Assembly (NCBI GenBank): GCA_002104945.1
Contig: MCFH01000065.1
Location: forward strand, 124,001 to 188,000
Source of the DNA: Piromyces finnis
Taxonomy: Eukaryota > Neocallimastigomycota > Neocallimastigomycetes > Neocallimastigales > Neocallimastigaceae
DNA length: 64,000 nt
Direction: 5' to 3'
The position numbers and the translations under genes were made by a program. Below are positions 26,126 to 37,438 of this stretch, in pieces (position 1 is the first letter of the stretch; every line of letters starts with the position of its first letter). Below the pieces are notes generated by a model, which did no database searches, had not been told where the DNA came from, and saw only the letters and a list, made by a program, of their open reading frames with translations.

Positions 26126-27052
26126 AGGAATTAAAAAAGGGAAAAAAAAAACCTTAATCCTATTCATCCTAATCATAAATCCATAAAGTATTAAGGATGA
26201 AATTGTGAAACCCCCCTTCCCCCATTTTTATGTTTTATTATTCATTGCTTTAAAGAATTTTTTTTTTTTTCGGTAATGGACCAAAAAAATAAAATAAAAT
26301 AAAATAAAATAAAAAAGCCAAGTTTCAGAAGTTAAAAAGTATTTTTAAATTTAGCGTTATTGAATATTTAAAATTATTATTTATAAATAATAATGAATAT
26401 AAGTAAAAAGAATAGGAATATGTTATAAAAAAGAAAAAAAGAATGATAAAAATATTATATACCATAATAAAATTATATCATAAATACGAAAATAATAAGA
26501 AAAATAAAAAAGCTTATTAAAAGTAAATCATTAGAACTTTTTTTTTTTTTTTTTTTCAACAAACTTTCTATATTTTTTTAATAGAATTATTAGATCAATT
26601 TATATTTTTCTATTTGAATAAAACGAAAAGCACAGTTTTTTTTTTTTTTCCATTAAAGTAAAAATGTAATTTGTAATTTTCTAGTATATTAGTTAACTTT
26701 ATACTCTTTGGGGAATTATATATTTAATTTTTTATCCTATTATTCAAATTTTTAAAAAAAAAAAAAAAAGTTAAAAGGAAAAAGGAATGAGCTCATTTTA
26801 AAAACACACCATTTTTCACAATTCATTTTATATTTAAATAAATATACTTTTTTTTTTTTTTAAACAAAAATTTCTATTATTTTTTATTATTATATTATAT
26901 TATTATTATTATTAATTTTAATCAACTGTTATATTATAAATAACATGAGCAGGGTTTTTTTTTTTTTTATCTTTTCCTTTTTGCAAATAAAAAAATTTTT
27001 AATAAAAAATAGTTCTATTTAAAAAAAGGAGAAATTATTATTATTATAGAAA
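26126..27052. other. Intergenic between convergent genes
   Basis: 3' flanks of the CBM1 gene (plus) and the surface-protein gene (minus). It holds a short C-rich stretch at 26212-26223, a TAAAA run near 26290-26315 and T tracts. No gene seen. Confidence 0.5.
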
Positions 27053-27838
27053 TTAAAATTTAAGAAAAGCAAGAACTAAAAGTGCAGCATAGAGAGCAAC
27101 GGATGGAACCTTGTAATTGGAAAGAGAACCACTAGTAGTTTGTGAAACATTAGTGATTGGCTTTGAATTATTGGTTGAAGAAGCAGCTGGAGCAGCAGTA
27201 GTTGTAGAAGTACCAGCAGATGGATTGGCAGCTTCAGTAGCTGGTTCAGTAGCATTACCAGGCTTGGTAGCTTCACTAGTTTGAGTTGAAGCTGGTTTGG
27301 TTTCTGAAGCGTCCTTCTTAGTAGTAGTTTTTTGAGCATCACCAGATGGTTTTGCTGGACTAGAAGCAGCACCAGCAGAAATCTTAGCGTAAGCAAGAAG
27401 TTGTGAATTTCTATCCATTAAACGAAGAATACCACCATTACCAACATCCTTAATTAAAGAGGCATGACAGAATAAACTGGTATCTTTAATATTATAACTT
27501 AAATCAGTAGCAGTGGAAGTAACACCAACTTCTTGTTCAGAAAGAAGAATACCTTCATTTGAGTTTGGATCGCTAGCACCATACCATTTTGCACCATCAC
27601 TTTTTGGAGTAAGTTTGAAACCCTTTACAGTGAAGACACAATCATTTTCGATGACAACGGTACCAGCAACTTGATAATGAATACTAGAATCTTTATTATC
27701 ATTAACAGCAACTAATTGAATTGGACCAGAAAGTGAAGTGTCTGGAATTTTGTTTGGATCACATTGAGTACCGCAGTAGGAAGCTAAAGCAACACTAGCA
27801 ACAGTAGAAAGAGTAGTGAATAAAGTTGAGAATTTCAT
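27053..27838 (-). CDS. GPI-anchored surface protein, possibly DM13-like
   Basis: The gene encodes 261 aa in one exon. Residues 1-19 are a signal peptide (MKFSTLFTTLSTVASVALA). A folded domain of about 130 aa follows, with Cys at CGTQC, DCVF and FCHA. The core YQVAGTVVIENDCVFTVKGF, then WYGA, resembles DM13 domains (G-x-V-x-I-x-D-x-C-x-F-x-V-x-x-F), but this is a visual match only. Then comes a Ser/Thr/Ala/Pro-rich stalk of about 80 residues, likely O-glycosylated, and a hydrophobic C-terminus (VALYAALLVLAFL) after small residues, fitting a GPI signal. Codon use is distinctly richer in C and G than the neighbours (GCT, ACC and GTC preferred), which suggests high expression. Function unknown; the cell wall or membrane surface is the inferred site. 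Confidence 0.75.
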   Translation of the reverse strand: MKFSTLFTTLSTVASVALASYCGTQCDPNKIPDTSLSGPIQLVAVNDNKDSSIHYQVAGTVVIENDCVFTVKGFKLTPKSDGAKWYGASDPNSNEGILLSEQEVGVTSTATDLSYNIKDTSLFCHASLIKDVGNGGILRLMDRNSQLLAYAKISAGAASSPAKPSGDAQKTTTKKDASETKPASTQTSEATKPGNATEPATEAANPSAGTSTTTAAPAASSTNNSKPITNVSQTTSGSLSNYKVPSVALYAALLVLAFLKF

Positions 27839-30048
27839 TTTGTAATCTTTTTTTTTTTTTTGTTCAAAAATATTTTTATTATAAAATGTAATATAATTAT
27901 ATATATATATATATACAAAATATTATATAATACTATATTAGTATAATGTTTTTTTTTTTTTTTTTTTTTGGTTTGTTTGTTTAGTTAGTTGGTTGTTTGA
28001 ATACTTATTACAAATAAATAATAAAATATAATAATAATTAAAAAAAAAAAAATAAAAAGATTTTGCTGATATATATATATATTATTTTTTCATATTCATT
28101 TTACAGTGTTTTGAAATTTCTTTTTCTTTTTTTTTTGGAATTTATGTTTTTAAAATTTTAAAATTTCGAAAAAATATAATAATTATTTATTTATTAACTT
28201 TAGAATATATCTATAATATTATATTTATTTTAGCTCTTCTCATCTTAACCTTTATAATATATATTTTCAAAAATATCTTTTTTTAAACTTTCTTTTATTT
28301 TATTAATGAAAGGTACTGAATATATTCGAGTATTTGTTTTGTTTATTGCTGCGTTTATTTTAAACTCTTTATAAAAAATGACTCTATTCAAAATACATTA
28401 ATATTATTACCTTTTAAAAAAATTTTTTTTTTTTTTAATAGAAAAAAAAGGCTAATAATTATAAATAAAAAAAAATAGAAAATTATTAATACTTTGGATA
28501 ATACTTTAAAAATACTTTATATAACTAATTCTTTTTTTTACTTTTTACTTTTTTTTATTAAAGTATAAAATATACTGAAGAAATAAAAAAAAAAAAAACT
28601 TACAATTTTTCTTCTTTTATATCAATTTTTTTTTTAATACATTTTTTTTTTTTTTTTACTTTCCTTTTTCATTAATTAAAATAGTATGGATTACATGGAC
28701 GAATAAATTTCAATAATTAAAGATATTAATTAGTAATACACGACGCAACCCACCCTTGAAATATAAAAAGTTTTAATTATTCTAAAATGGTAATTAACGA
28801 ATGGCTCATTAAATATTTAATAATTTTAAAACATATTTCATTTATTTTTAGTAGGTCCACCACAAATTTAACTCTTTTAGTTAATTATAATTAACTCTTT
28901 TAATTCCATTTGGATAATTAATAATTTTAATGCATTTTGACAAAGTTTTCTTCATTATTATTTTAATAATAAATAATAAGGTTTTAAAAAATAATAATAA
29001 ACAACATCTTCAAAAAAAAAAAAAGTAGATTATCTGTCTCCAAGGTAATTTAGATAAATAATGATACCCATTCAATTACAATCATTTTACATTTTATTCA
29101 TGATTACTTTTATGTAAAAAAAAAAAAAGAATATATGATAAAAAGCCTATTTAAAAAAAAAAGCAATTTAATTGATAATAAATTGATTAAAACTTGATAA
29201 ATTGATTTTAATTAGATATTTTTCTTTTTTTTTAAAAAAAAAAAAAAAAGACATTTTTATTATTAGGGCTAGTATCATCATGCTAGCACTAAACGAATAT
29301 TTATTATTTTAGAAAAAAAATGGATGATACATTTACATTAAAATACATACATACAAATACGTAATGTATTTAAAAATATTTCTATATTTGGAATATAAAT
29401 AAAATTTTTATCTATCAATTTATATATTAAATCATATATTTAATATATAATACAAATATAATTATTATATTGTATAATATATTTTAAATGGATTGAAATA
29501 TAAATTTTTTTTTAATTTTTAATTACAATTACATTATTTGATTGTATACGAAATGGTTTAATAATGTAGATAAAACTAGAATATTAAAAGTTTATCATAA
29601 TAAACAATAATAATAATAAACGAGTATCTAAGATATCTTTAGAATTAATGAGCATCCTTTATCCTATTAGTAATATTTTGATCTATACAAAGATGTTATA
29701 CATAATATATATATATATATACATATTTTTTTTTTTTTGATGGGGTTTTTTTGTATTGGCACTTTTTTTTAAAAAATATTTTTATTTGAATACTTTTTAG
29801 TTTAAATATTAATATATTTTAATATATTATGAAATATATTGATTTAATTTATTTAATATATTATCAGAATTCAACAAAAAAAAGCAATTTTTTTTTTTTT
29901 TTATTCAATATTAATTAAAGAAAAAAAAAATCAAGAATTAAATTTTGAAATTCGAAATGTTAATTTAGAAAAATATTTATTAATATACAATAAATTAGTT
30001 TTAAGGTAATAATAATAGTAAAGAAGGAGAAGAAGAAAAAAAAGTAAA
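27839..30048. other. Intergenic between divergent genes
   Basis: Shared upstream region of the surface-protein gene (reading left) and the carrier gene (reading right). AT-rich with T/A tracts and TA runs. A near-palindrome GCTAGTATCATCATGCTAGC lies at 29269-29288. No gene seen. Confidence 0.5.
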
Positions 30049-31269
30049 ATGGAGAAAAATAAAATAAATGCTATTAGAATTATTGCAGGATGTTCAATTC
30101 CAATTTTTTGGGCTGGTGTCATTTCATTTGGATATCCTGGTGTTATGAGCACCTATTGGCAGGAAAAATATCATGTTGGAACAACAGAAACAGGATTAGT
30201 AGTTACATTTATGTTATTATCCTTGGCCTTAACTATGTTTATTAGTGGTCGTATACATTCAAAATTTGGAATGCCTTTATGTATTTTTATTGGGATTTCC
30301 TTATACGTTATCGCTTTTACAATTCTATTCTTTGCAAAAAATATTTATTTACTTTATGGATGGGCGTTTATTGAGAATATTGGATGTAGTTTTATATATG
30401 GTCCTGGCTTAACCACCGTTCAGAAATCTTTTCCTAATAAAAAAGGATTAGTTAGTGGAATTATAAATTTGACATTTGGTATTTCAGCAGCTATTATGTC
30501 ACCTATATTAAATATAATGTTAGAAAGTAAAGGATACACCTTTGTTAATATTGTCGTCCTATCGTTAATCGTAGTATCAGACGTTATTTCCTATTTCTTA
30601 GTAAAATGTACCATGTCTTCTTCTTCTGAAAACCAAAATAAGACAACCGATTCTAATGATATGACAGTAAGTCAAGCCTTAAAATCAAAAGAATTTTGGT
30701 TAATATGGTTTGTTTGGGCATTTATGGGGGCTTCCGGAATTTCCATGATTTCACTATCAAAAAGTTATTCTATTGAAATAGGTAGAAAAGGTGTCCTCTT
30801 ATTAACCGTTTTTAATTTAGCTAATGGTATATGTAGAATATTTATTGGCCTTTTAACAGATATCATTGGTGCAAGAATAACTGGAGTAATGGGCTATAGT
30901 TTCACCGCAATAGGTTATTTATGTTTACCTCATATTTCAAATATATTATTAACTTGTCTCTGTATTATTGGTATTGGTATTGGATTTGGTACTATTTTTA
31001 CTGTCACAGGACCACTTGCTTCTGATATTTTTGGTATAAAACATTTCGGTGTAATATATGGTTTAATTTTTACTGCTTATGGAATAATAGGTGGTGTTAT
31101 TGGTCCACCTGTTTCTGGTATGATTTTAGAAAAAACAAACAATAATTATACAATAGTATTTACCTATCTTGGAATTATGGCTGTCATAGGCACAATTTTA
31201 ACATTGTTTATAAAAGAAAAAGAAAAAAAAAGGAAAAGTATTTTACCAACAACAACAAATAATTCATAA
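30049..31269 (+). CDS. MFS carrier, oxalate/formate antiporter-like
   Basis: The single-exon gene encodes 406 aa with about 12 membrane segments in two halves, split by a polar loop around residues 190-215 (SSSSENQNKTTDSNDMT). The first half has an MFS loop at GRIHSKFGMP (about 65-74). The second has the matching LTDIIGARI (about 272-280). YGPGLTTVQKSFPNKKGLVSG, then INLTFGISAAIMSP, is typical of the OFA family (Y-x-P-x-x-T-x-x-K-WFPDKRGLASG). Family members exchange or export carboxylates such as formate, oxalate or other monocarboxylates. In a fungus that ferments to formate, acetate and lactate, an acid exporter in the plasma or hydrogenosomal membrane is plausible (inference). The family is mainly prokaryotic, although fungal members exist. 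The ATG at 30049 gives a short cytosolic N-terminus. Confidence 0.8.
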   Translation: MEKNKINAIRIIAGCSIPIFWAGVISFGYPGVMSTYWQEKYHVGTTETGLVVTFMLLSLALTMFISGRIHSKFGMPLCIFIGISLYVIAFTILFFAKNIYLLYGWAFIENIGCSFIYGPGLTTVQKSFPNKKGLVSGIINLTFGISAAIMSPILNIMLESKGYTFVNIVVLSLIVVSDVISYFLVKCTMSSSSENQNKTTDSNDMTVSQALKSKEFWLIWFVWAFMGASGISMISLSKSYSIEIGRKGVLLLTVFNLANGICRIFIGLLTDIIGARITGVMGYSFTAIGYLCLPHISNILLTCLCIIGIGIGFGTIFTVTGPLASDIFGIKHFGVIYGLIFTAYGIIGGVIGPPVSGMILEKTNNNYTIVFTYLGIMAVIGTILTLFIKEKEKKRKSILPTTTNNS

Positions 31270-31823
<554 letters not shown>

Positions 31824-34337
31824 TTATTTAATAAGATGAATATGACAAATATCAAATAGTTTAATATAATTATTATCTGCTAGGGAATACTTCAATTTAC
31901 CAAAGAATATTAGGTTTATAACGGATATTACTATGTTTTCTGATTTAAAAACTGGTTTTACTTTTACATTTTTTGCCAATTTATTTTCTTTTATCAATAT
32001 AGAAAGTAATAAACTATCCATAATAATTTCTTGTAAATCCGGAGTTTTCCATATATTATCGGGTAAGGATTGTAATTTATTTTGATGTATATCTAATTTT
32101 CTTAATTTACTAAAATGAAAAGTAAATAAGGGTAATTCGGTTAATTGATTATCACTTATATCTATTTCTTCTAAGCCTTTAATATTTACTATATCATATG
32201 GCATTGCTGTTAATTTCATTTTCATCAAATTTATTCTACTACTATAAAAACTATTAATATATTGCATAATGGATAAGGATTCGTCAACTTCCAATCCCAT
32301 TAAACATGTTAAATTCCCAATTTCTTTTGGTAATTTCGTTAATTGATTAGACATAAGATTTAAATGGGTCAATCTCGTCAGATTTCCTATTTCTTTCGGT
32401 AAATTAATTAATTTATTATTTTCAATATTTAAAAATGTTAATTGAGTTAAATTTCCTATTTCTTTTGGTAATTCGGTTAATTCATTGTTTTCAATATTTA
32501 AATTGGTGAGTTTGGTTAAATTTCCTATTTCGTTTGTTATCTTGATTAATTTATTATTATTAAGTTTTAGATATTCTAAATTACTTAACCTTCCTACTTC
32601 TTTAGGTAACTCTATCATTTGATTGTTATCAAGGTATAAATGGGTTAAATGGATCAAGTTTTCAAATTCTTTTGGTAAATCTATTATTTGATTATTATTA
32701 AGGTATAAATGGGTTAAATGGATCAAGTTTCCGATTTCTTTTGGTAAGTTAGTAATTTTATTATTTTCAAGATGTAATTCGGTTAAATGGGTTAAATTTC
32801 CTATTTCTTTTGGTAGTTCAATAAATTCATTGTTTTCAAGATGTAATTCGGTTAAATGGGTTAAATTTCCTATTTCTTTTGGTAATTTAGCAAATTTATT
32901 ATACCTTAGTTCTAAACATTTTAAATGGGTTAACTCTCCTATTTCCTTTGGTAATTCTTCAAAATTATTATTATAAAGTTTTAAATCATTTAAATTGACT
33001 AAGTTTCCTATTTCTTTTGGTAGTTCTTTAATTTGATTATTATCAAGTCGTAATTCAATTAATTTGGTAAGCCACTGTATATCCTTTGGTAATTCGGTTA
33101 ATTCATTACTACAAATACTTAATTTATCCAAATGACATATATTTTTTATTTCTTTTGGAAACGCTTTAAATTTATTTAAATCAAGACATAAATAATTTAA
33201 ATGAGCTAAATTTTCGATTTCTTTTGGTAATTCGGTTAATTTATTACTTTTTAAATTTAAACTAGCTAAATTGTCTAAATTTTCTATTTCTTTTGGTAGA
33301 CAAGTTAATTCATTACCTTCAATGGATAAACATACTAAATTGGTAAGGTCAAATAATTCATTTGGAAATTCAGTAAGTTGATTATAATCAAGATATAACT
33401 TTTTTAAATTGGTTAAATTCCCTATTTCTTTTGGAAATTTGGTTAAATGATTATTTTCGAGATGTAAATAATTTAAATTGGTTAGATTTCCTATTTCTTT
33501 TGGTAATTCGTCTAACTCGTTATATTCAAGAAATAAATGCTCCAGGTTTGTTAAGTCACCTATTTCCTTTGGTAGTTTTGTTATTCGATTTTGTTTAAGA
33601 CTTAATATAGTTAAATTAGTTAAATTTACTATTTCTTTGGGTAATTCTATTGATTCATTACCATCAAGGTATAAACCTTTTAAATTAAACAAATTCCCAA
33701 TCTCCTTTGGTAATTCAATTAACCCATTATATTCAATAAATAAATTCTCTAAATTTGTAAAGTTTCCTATTTCTACTGGTAATTTTTTTATTCGATTTTG
33801 TTTAAGATTTAAAGTGGTTAAACACGTTATATTTCCAATCTCTTTTGGTATTTCAGTTATATCATTACTTTCAAAATTTAAGTCGATTATGTTTGTTAAA
33901 TTTCCTATTTCTTTTGGTAATTCAATTAATTTATTATATTTAAGACTTAGGTTAGTTAACATGTTCAAATTTCCTATTTCTTTGGGTAGTATAGTAATTT
34001 GATTATTTTCAAGATTTAGGTTTGTTAACTTGTTTAAATAGAATATTTCTTTTGGCAACTCTGTAATACTTAATTGTTTCAATTCTAATACCACTGAATT
34101 TTTAGCTTTTCCTAACAAAATAGAAAGCTTTTTTTTTATATCAACAACTCTGTATTCCTCATATTCTTCATCTTTAATTATTAATTTTTTTAAATTTATA
34201 AAATGAAGTTCTTCTACCGGAATTTCTTTTAATTCATCTATTGTAACACTTATTGTTTCTGTATCATATTTATCAGTAACTTTTCCTTCTGAAATCTTAA
34301 GGCAGGATGAATTACAACAGCTGTTATCCTTTTCCAT
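31824..34337 (-). CDS. Large cytosolic LRR protein, about 29 repeats
   Basis: A single exon encodes 837 aa with no signal peptide. The N-terminus is Cys-rich (MEKDNSCCNSSCLK). A non-repeat segment to about residue 95 is followed by about 26 repeats of 23 residues with the consensus LPKEIGNLTNLTxLxLxxNxL. Then come a break (about 645-685) and three more repeats (for example LTAMPYDIVNIKGLEEIDIS). A 70-residue C-terminal cap ends HIHLIK. This is the LPKEIG-type repeat common in bacteria and in Ras-suppressor-like proteins. It forms a solenoid for protein binding, but no partner or catalytic domain is visible. A dead paralogue lies at 43709-46185. Unlike the LRR gene at 1-842, this one has no introns, so the two LRR genes are of different types and probably origins. 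Confidence 0.85.
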   Translation of the reverse strand: MEKDNSCCNSSCLKISEGKVTDKYDTETISVTIDELKEIPVEELHFINLKKLIIKDEEYEEYRVVDIKKKLSILLGKAKNSVVLELKQLSITELPKEIFYLNKLTNLNLENNQITILPKEIGNLNMLTNLSLKYNKLIELPKEIGNLTNIIDLNFESNDITEIPKEIGNITCLTTLNLKQNRIKKLPVEIGNFTNLENLFIEYNGLIELPKEIGNLFNLKGLYLDGNESIELPKEIVNLTNLTILSLKQNRITKLPKEIGDLTNLEHLFLEYNELDELPKEIGNLTNLNYLHLENNHLTKFPKEIGNLTNLKKLYLDYNQLTEFPNELFDLTNLVCLSIEGNELTCLPKEIENLDNLASLNLKSNKLTELPKEIENLAHLNYLCLDLNKFKAFPKEIKNICHLDKLSICSNELTELPKDIQWLTKLIELRLDNNQIKELPKEIGNLVNLNDLKLYNNNFEELPKEIGELTHLKCLELRYNKFAKLPKEIGNLTHLTELHLENNEFIELPKEIGNLTHLTELHLENNKITNLPKEIGNLIHLTHLYLNNNQIIDLPKEFENLIHLTHLYLDNNQMIELPKEVGRLSNLEYLKLNNNKLIKITNEIGNLTKLTNLNIENNELTELPKEIGNLTQLTFLNIENNKLINLPKEIGNLTRLTHLNLMSNQLTKLPKEIGNLTCLMGLEVDESLSIMQYINSFYSSRINLMKMKLTAMPYDIVNIKGLEEIDISDNQLTELPLFTFHFSKLRKLDIHQNKLQSLPDNIWKTPDLQEIIMDSLLLSILIKENKLAKNVKVKPVFKSENIVISVINLIFFGKLKYSLADNNYIKLFDICHIHLIK

Positions 34338-35838
34338 TATTCTAGTTACATAGCCTTTCTTTTTATTATTAATACTTTATTTTTTATGTTCTTTTACACT
34401 AATAATATCCTCAAGGTTTTTATTATAATATTTTTTTTTTGAAAAGGTAAAAAAAACATTTACTTTTTTTGTTGTTGTTGTTATTGTTATATCATTATTA
34501 TTAGAGTTTATGGTTTTCCTTTTTAATTAATTTAATTTAATATTGCATAAGCGTCAATAAAAATGAAATGTTTCTATTATACAAACAAAAAATAAATTAA
34601 ATATAAATTAAAAGATTAAAATTTCATTGTTTAAAAAATCCCATAATTAATTTATTATTTGTATTAAGGGTTTATTTATAAGCCACAAATTAGATACATT
34701 TTGCTAGTTTTATAGAGAATTATGTATACATATCTTAAATAAAAACTTTAATATTTACATAAAATTTACAAGCTTTAACACACACCACACCTAGATAATA
34801 AAACAACTATATTATATTGTATAAAAAAAAAAGTAGTTAGTATGCCGTATAAATAATTATCTTTTAGCAATAATTAAATATTAACAATTTATATCTAATT
34901 CCCTTTTATAAGATCTTTAAATTTTATAAAGTTTTATTTGACATTTTGACATTATAATTAATACCACAAATGAAATTCTTATTTTTAAATAAATTAGCCA
35001 TAAATGAATATAAATTTGTTTAAAAGGGAATCAAGTAATATTTATGTATTTACCTTGTTTTTTGATATTACCTTTTTTTTTTTTAATTTTATAATTTTTT
35101 TTTTTAAATTAGAATATGAATTTTTAAAGAAATGAATTTAAAACTTTTTAAAATAATAAAGTTTCTTTTCATTTTTTGGTATTTAAAAATGGTGAAAACT
35201 TTTTTTTTTTTTTGAAATATTTATGAAAATTTTAAAATAGTTTCAATTTTTTTAAAGCGCTATATAAATGAAATCTACTTTATTAAATTGCATCGCACGG
35301 CCTTCAAATATACATGTATATATTTAAAAAAAATTAAAGAAATATTGATTAACATAATTAATAATAATATTTTATAATTATTTTTTCTATATTATTATTT
35401 TTTTAGATGCTTTATACCAGCCTTGTTGGAAAACTCAGGAAAAAAACATACATTTTTTTTTTGTACTATTGAGAATTTTAATAACTAATTGTTTAATGAA
35501 TTTAAGTTTTATTTGAGTGCTGAAATTACAGATGATAATTATAAACCTAATAATAAAATATATAAAGATAAATAATAAAATAAAACAAAGTCTTTAAGCA
35601 ATTATTATTTTACTAGTATTGAACAATAAATTTATTTTACAGATATATATATAATTAAAATCTTAAAGTTAACATAGCTACTTTTTTTTTTATTTATCTT
35701 ATTTTTTATTAAAATTTAAATATAGATAAAACAAACACATATTTTAAAACCTTTTTATCCTTTGATTAATATGTAATTTTATTTATTAATAATTTAATTC
35801 AAATGCGCTATATTAAAAAATAAAATAAAATAGTAATG
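34338..35838. other. Intergenic up to the palindrome
   Basis: Upstream region of the LRR gene (34338-34500 includes a GTT run on this strand) and further AT-rich DNA. No gene seen. Confidence 0.45.
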
Positions 35839-37383
35839 TAATATTAAAAGTTAAAAACACAAAATAATGATAATAAAATGTAAATATTCTTTTTAATAAG
35901 ATTTATTTTTTTTTATTTAAAAACTTTAATGATATAATCAGTTTATATATAAAGTTATTATTTACAGGTAATATTTTATATTATACATATTGAAACATTA
36001 TTTTTTTTTTTTTACTTTAATAATTTGTGTTTTTTGTTTCTTAGACTTAATTTCTTAATCTTTTTTTAATATGCATTTGTAATAAATTTAAAAATAAAAA
36101 TAAAATAAAATTAGTATTTTATTTAATTCACAGTATATAAAAATTTTATAAGAGTATTGTTTTTTTAATTACCTCTATCTATTAAATACCATAATATAAT
36201 AATTTTATAATGATTTTAAAAATAATAATGATATTATATATATATATATAAGAAGTCAATAAAAGTATTTAGTCAATAATAATAAATTAATATAATAGTT
36301 TATATACAAACCTGAAAAGATTTATTTTTATTTTCTTGACTGTCATCTGGTTGCTTTCTTTTATTTCCATTTTCAGATGGCATCAAATTAACCTTAATTT
36401 CATCAGATATGTATGAAATTATAATGGATGTTATTATTTGTGGCTCTTCATCTTCATCTTTATCTTTACCTTTTTCTTTATCTTTACCTTCGTCTTTATC
36501 TTTACCTCCATATTCATATTCATCCTTATCTTCATATTCATATCCATATTCATGTTTGTTTGAATTCTTTTGTTTTCTTTTAATATTTTTTTCTTCATAG
36601 TCTTCTAAATTTTCTTTTTCTTTTTCTTTTTCCTTTTCATAAGCTTCTAAATCGATAATATTATCATTAGTAGTATTAATAGTATTAGTAGTATTAGTAG
36701 TATTAGTAGTGGAAAAAGTAGAGGCAACTGAAGTAGTATCATTTAATTTCTTGTAAGTGTTATCCGATAAAAATAAAAAATGATAAAAAATGATAATAAT
36801 AATAAATAAATAAATAATTTTAAATATTTTTTAAATTATTTTAAAAAGTACTAATTATTACTATTTACTTTGAAAAAGTTAGGAACTTCAGGCATTAAGA
36901 ATCTACTATATGGATTATCACTTGAAGAGTCTTTACCCATTTTTATTTACACTCTATAATTCCTTTTAATAAAAGTTGATAGGAATACCATTAATGAAAA
37001 AAATATATTTTTATCAAGTAATAATAATATTATTTTACTTACAATTAATATTTAAAAAAACTATTTGATACTATTTATTTATTATTTTTAAATTCAACAA
37101 CTAATGAAAAAAAAAAAAAAAGTTATATTTCTCTCTATATATATATTTTTTGTATTTTTGTTTTCTTATTCTACATAAAAAAATAAAATTATTAAAAATA
37201 AATTAATTTTTTAATTTATACCTCTTTTTAGTATATGAATATGAATATAAATTTTATTTCTTATGAATTTTAAAAATTATTAAATAGATATATTTATTTA
37301 TTTATTTTTATATTTACTACCTTACTTTATTATTAGTATTTACTATTGTTTTATTATTTAGTATTTAAATAAATTATATATAT

Positions 37384-37438
<55 letters not shown>

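Noticed and set aside
29269-29288. Near-palindrome GCTAGTATCATCATGCTAGC as an operator
   Set aside because: Single occurrence far from a start codon; no support for regulatory function.
33478-34002. 174-aa plus-strand frame
   Set aside because: Antisense shadow of the LRR repeats of the minus-strand gene.
36409-36600. 63-aa Ser/Leu-rich plus-strand frame
   Set aside because: Antisense of the charged Lys/Glu/Asp region in the left palindrome gene.
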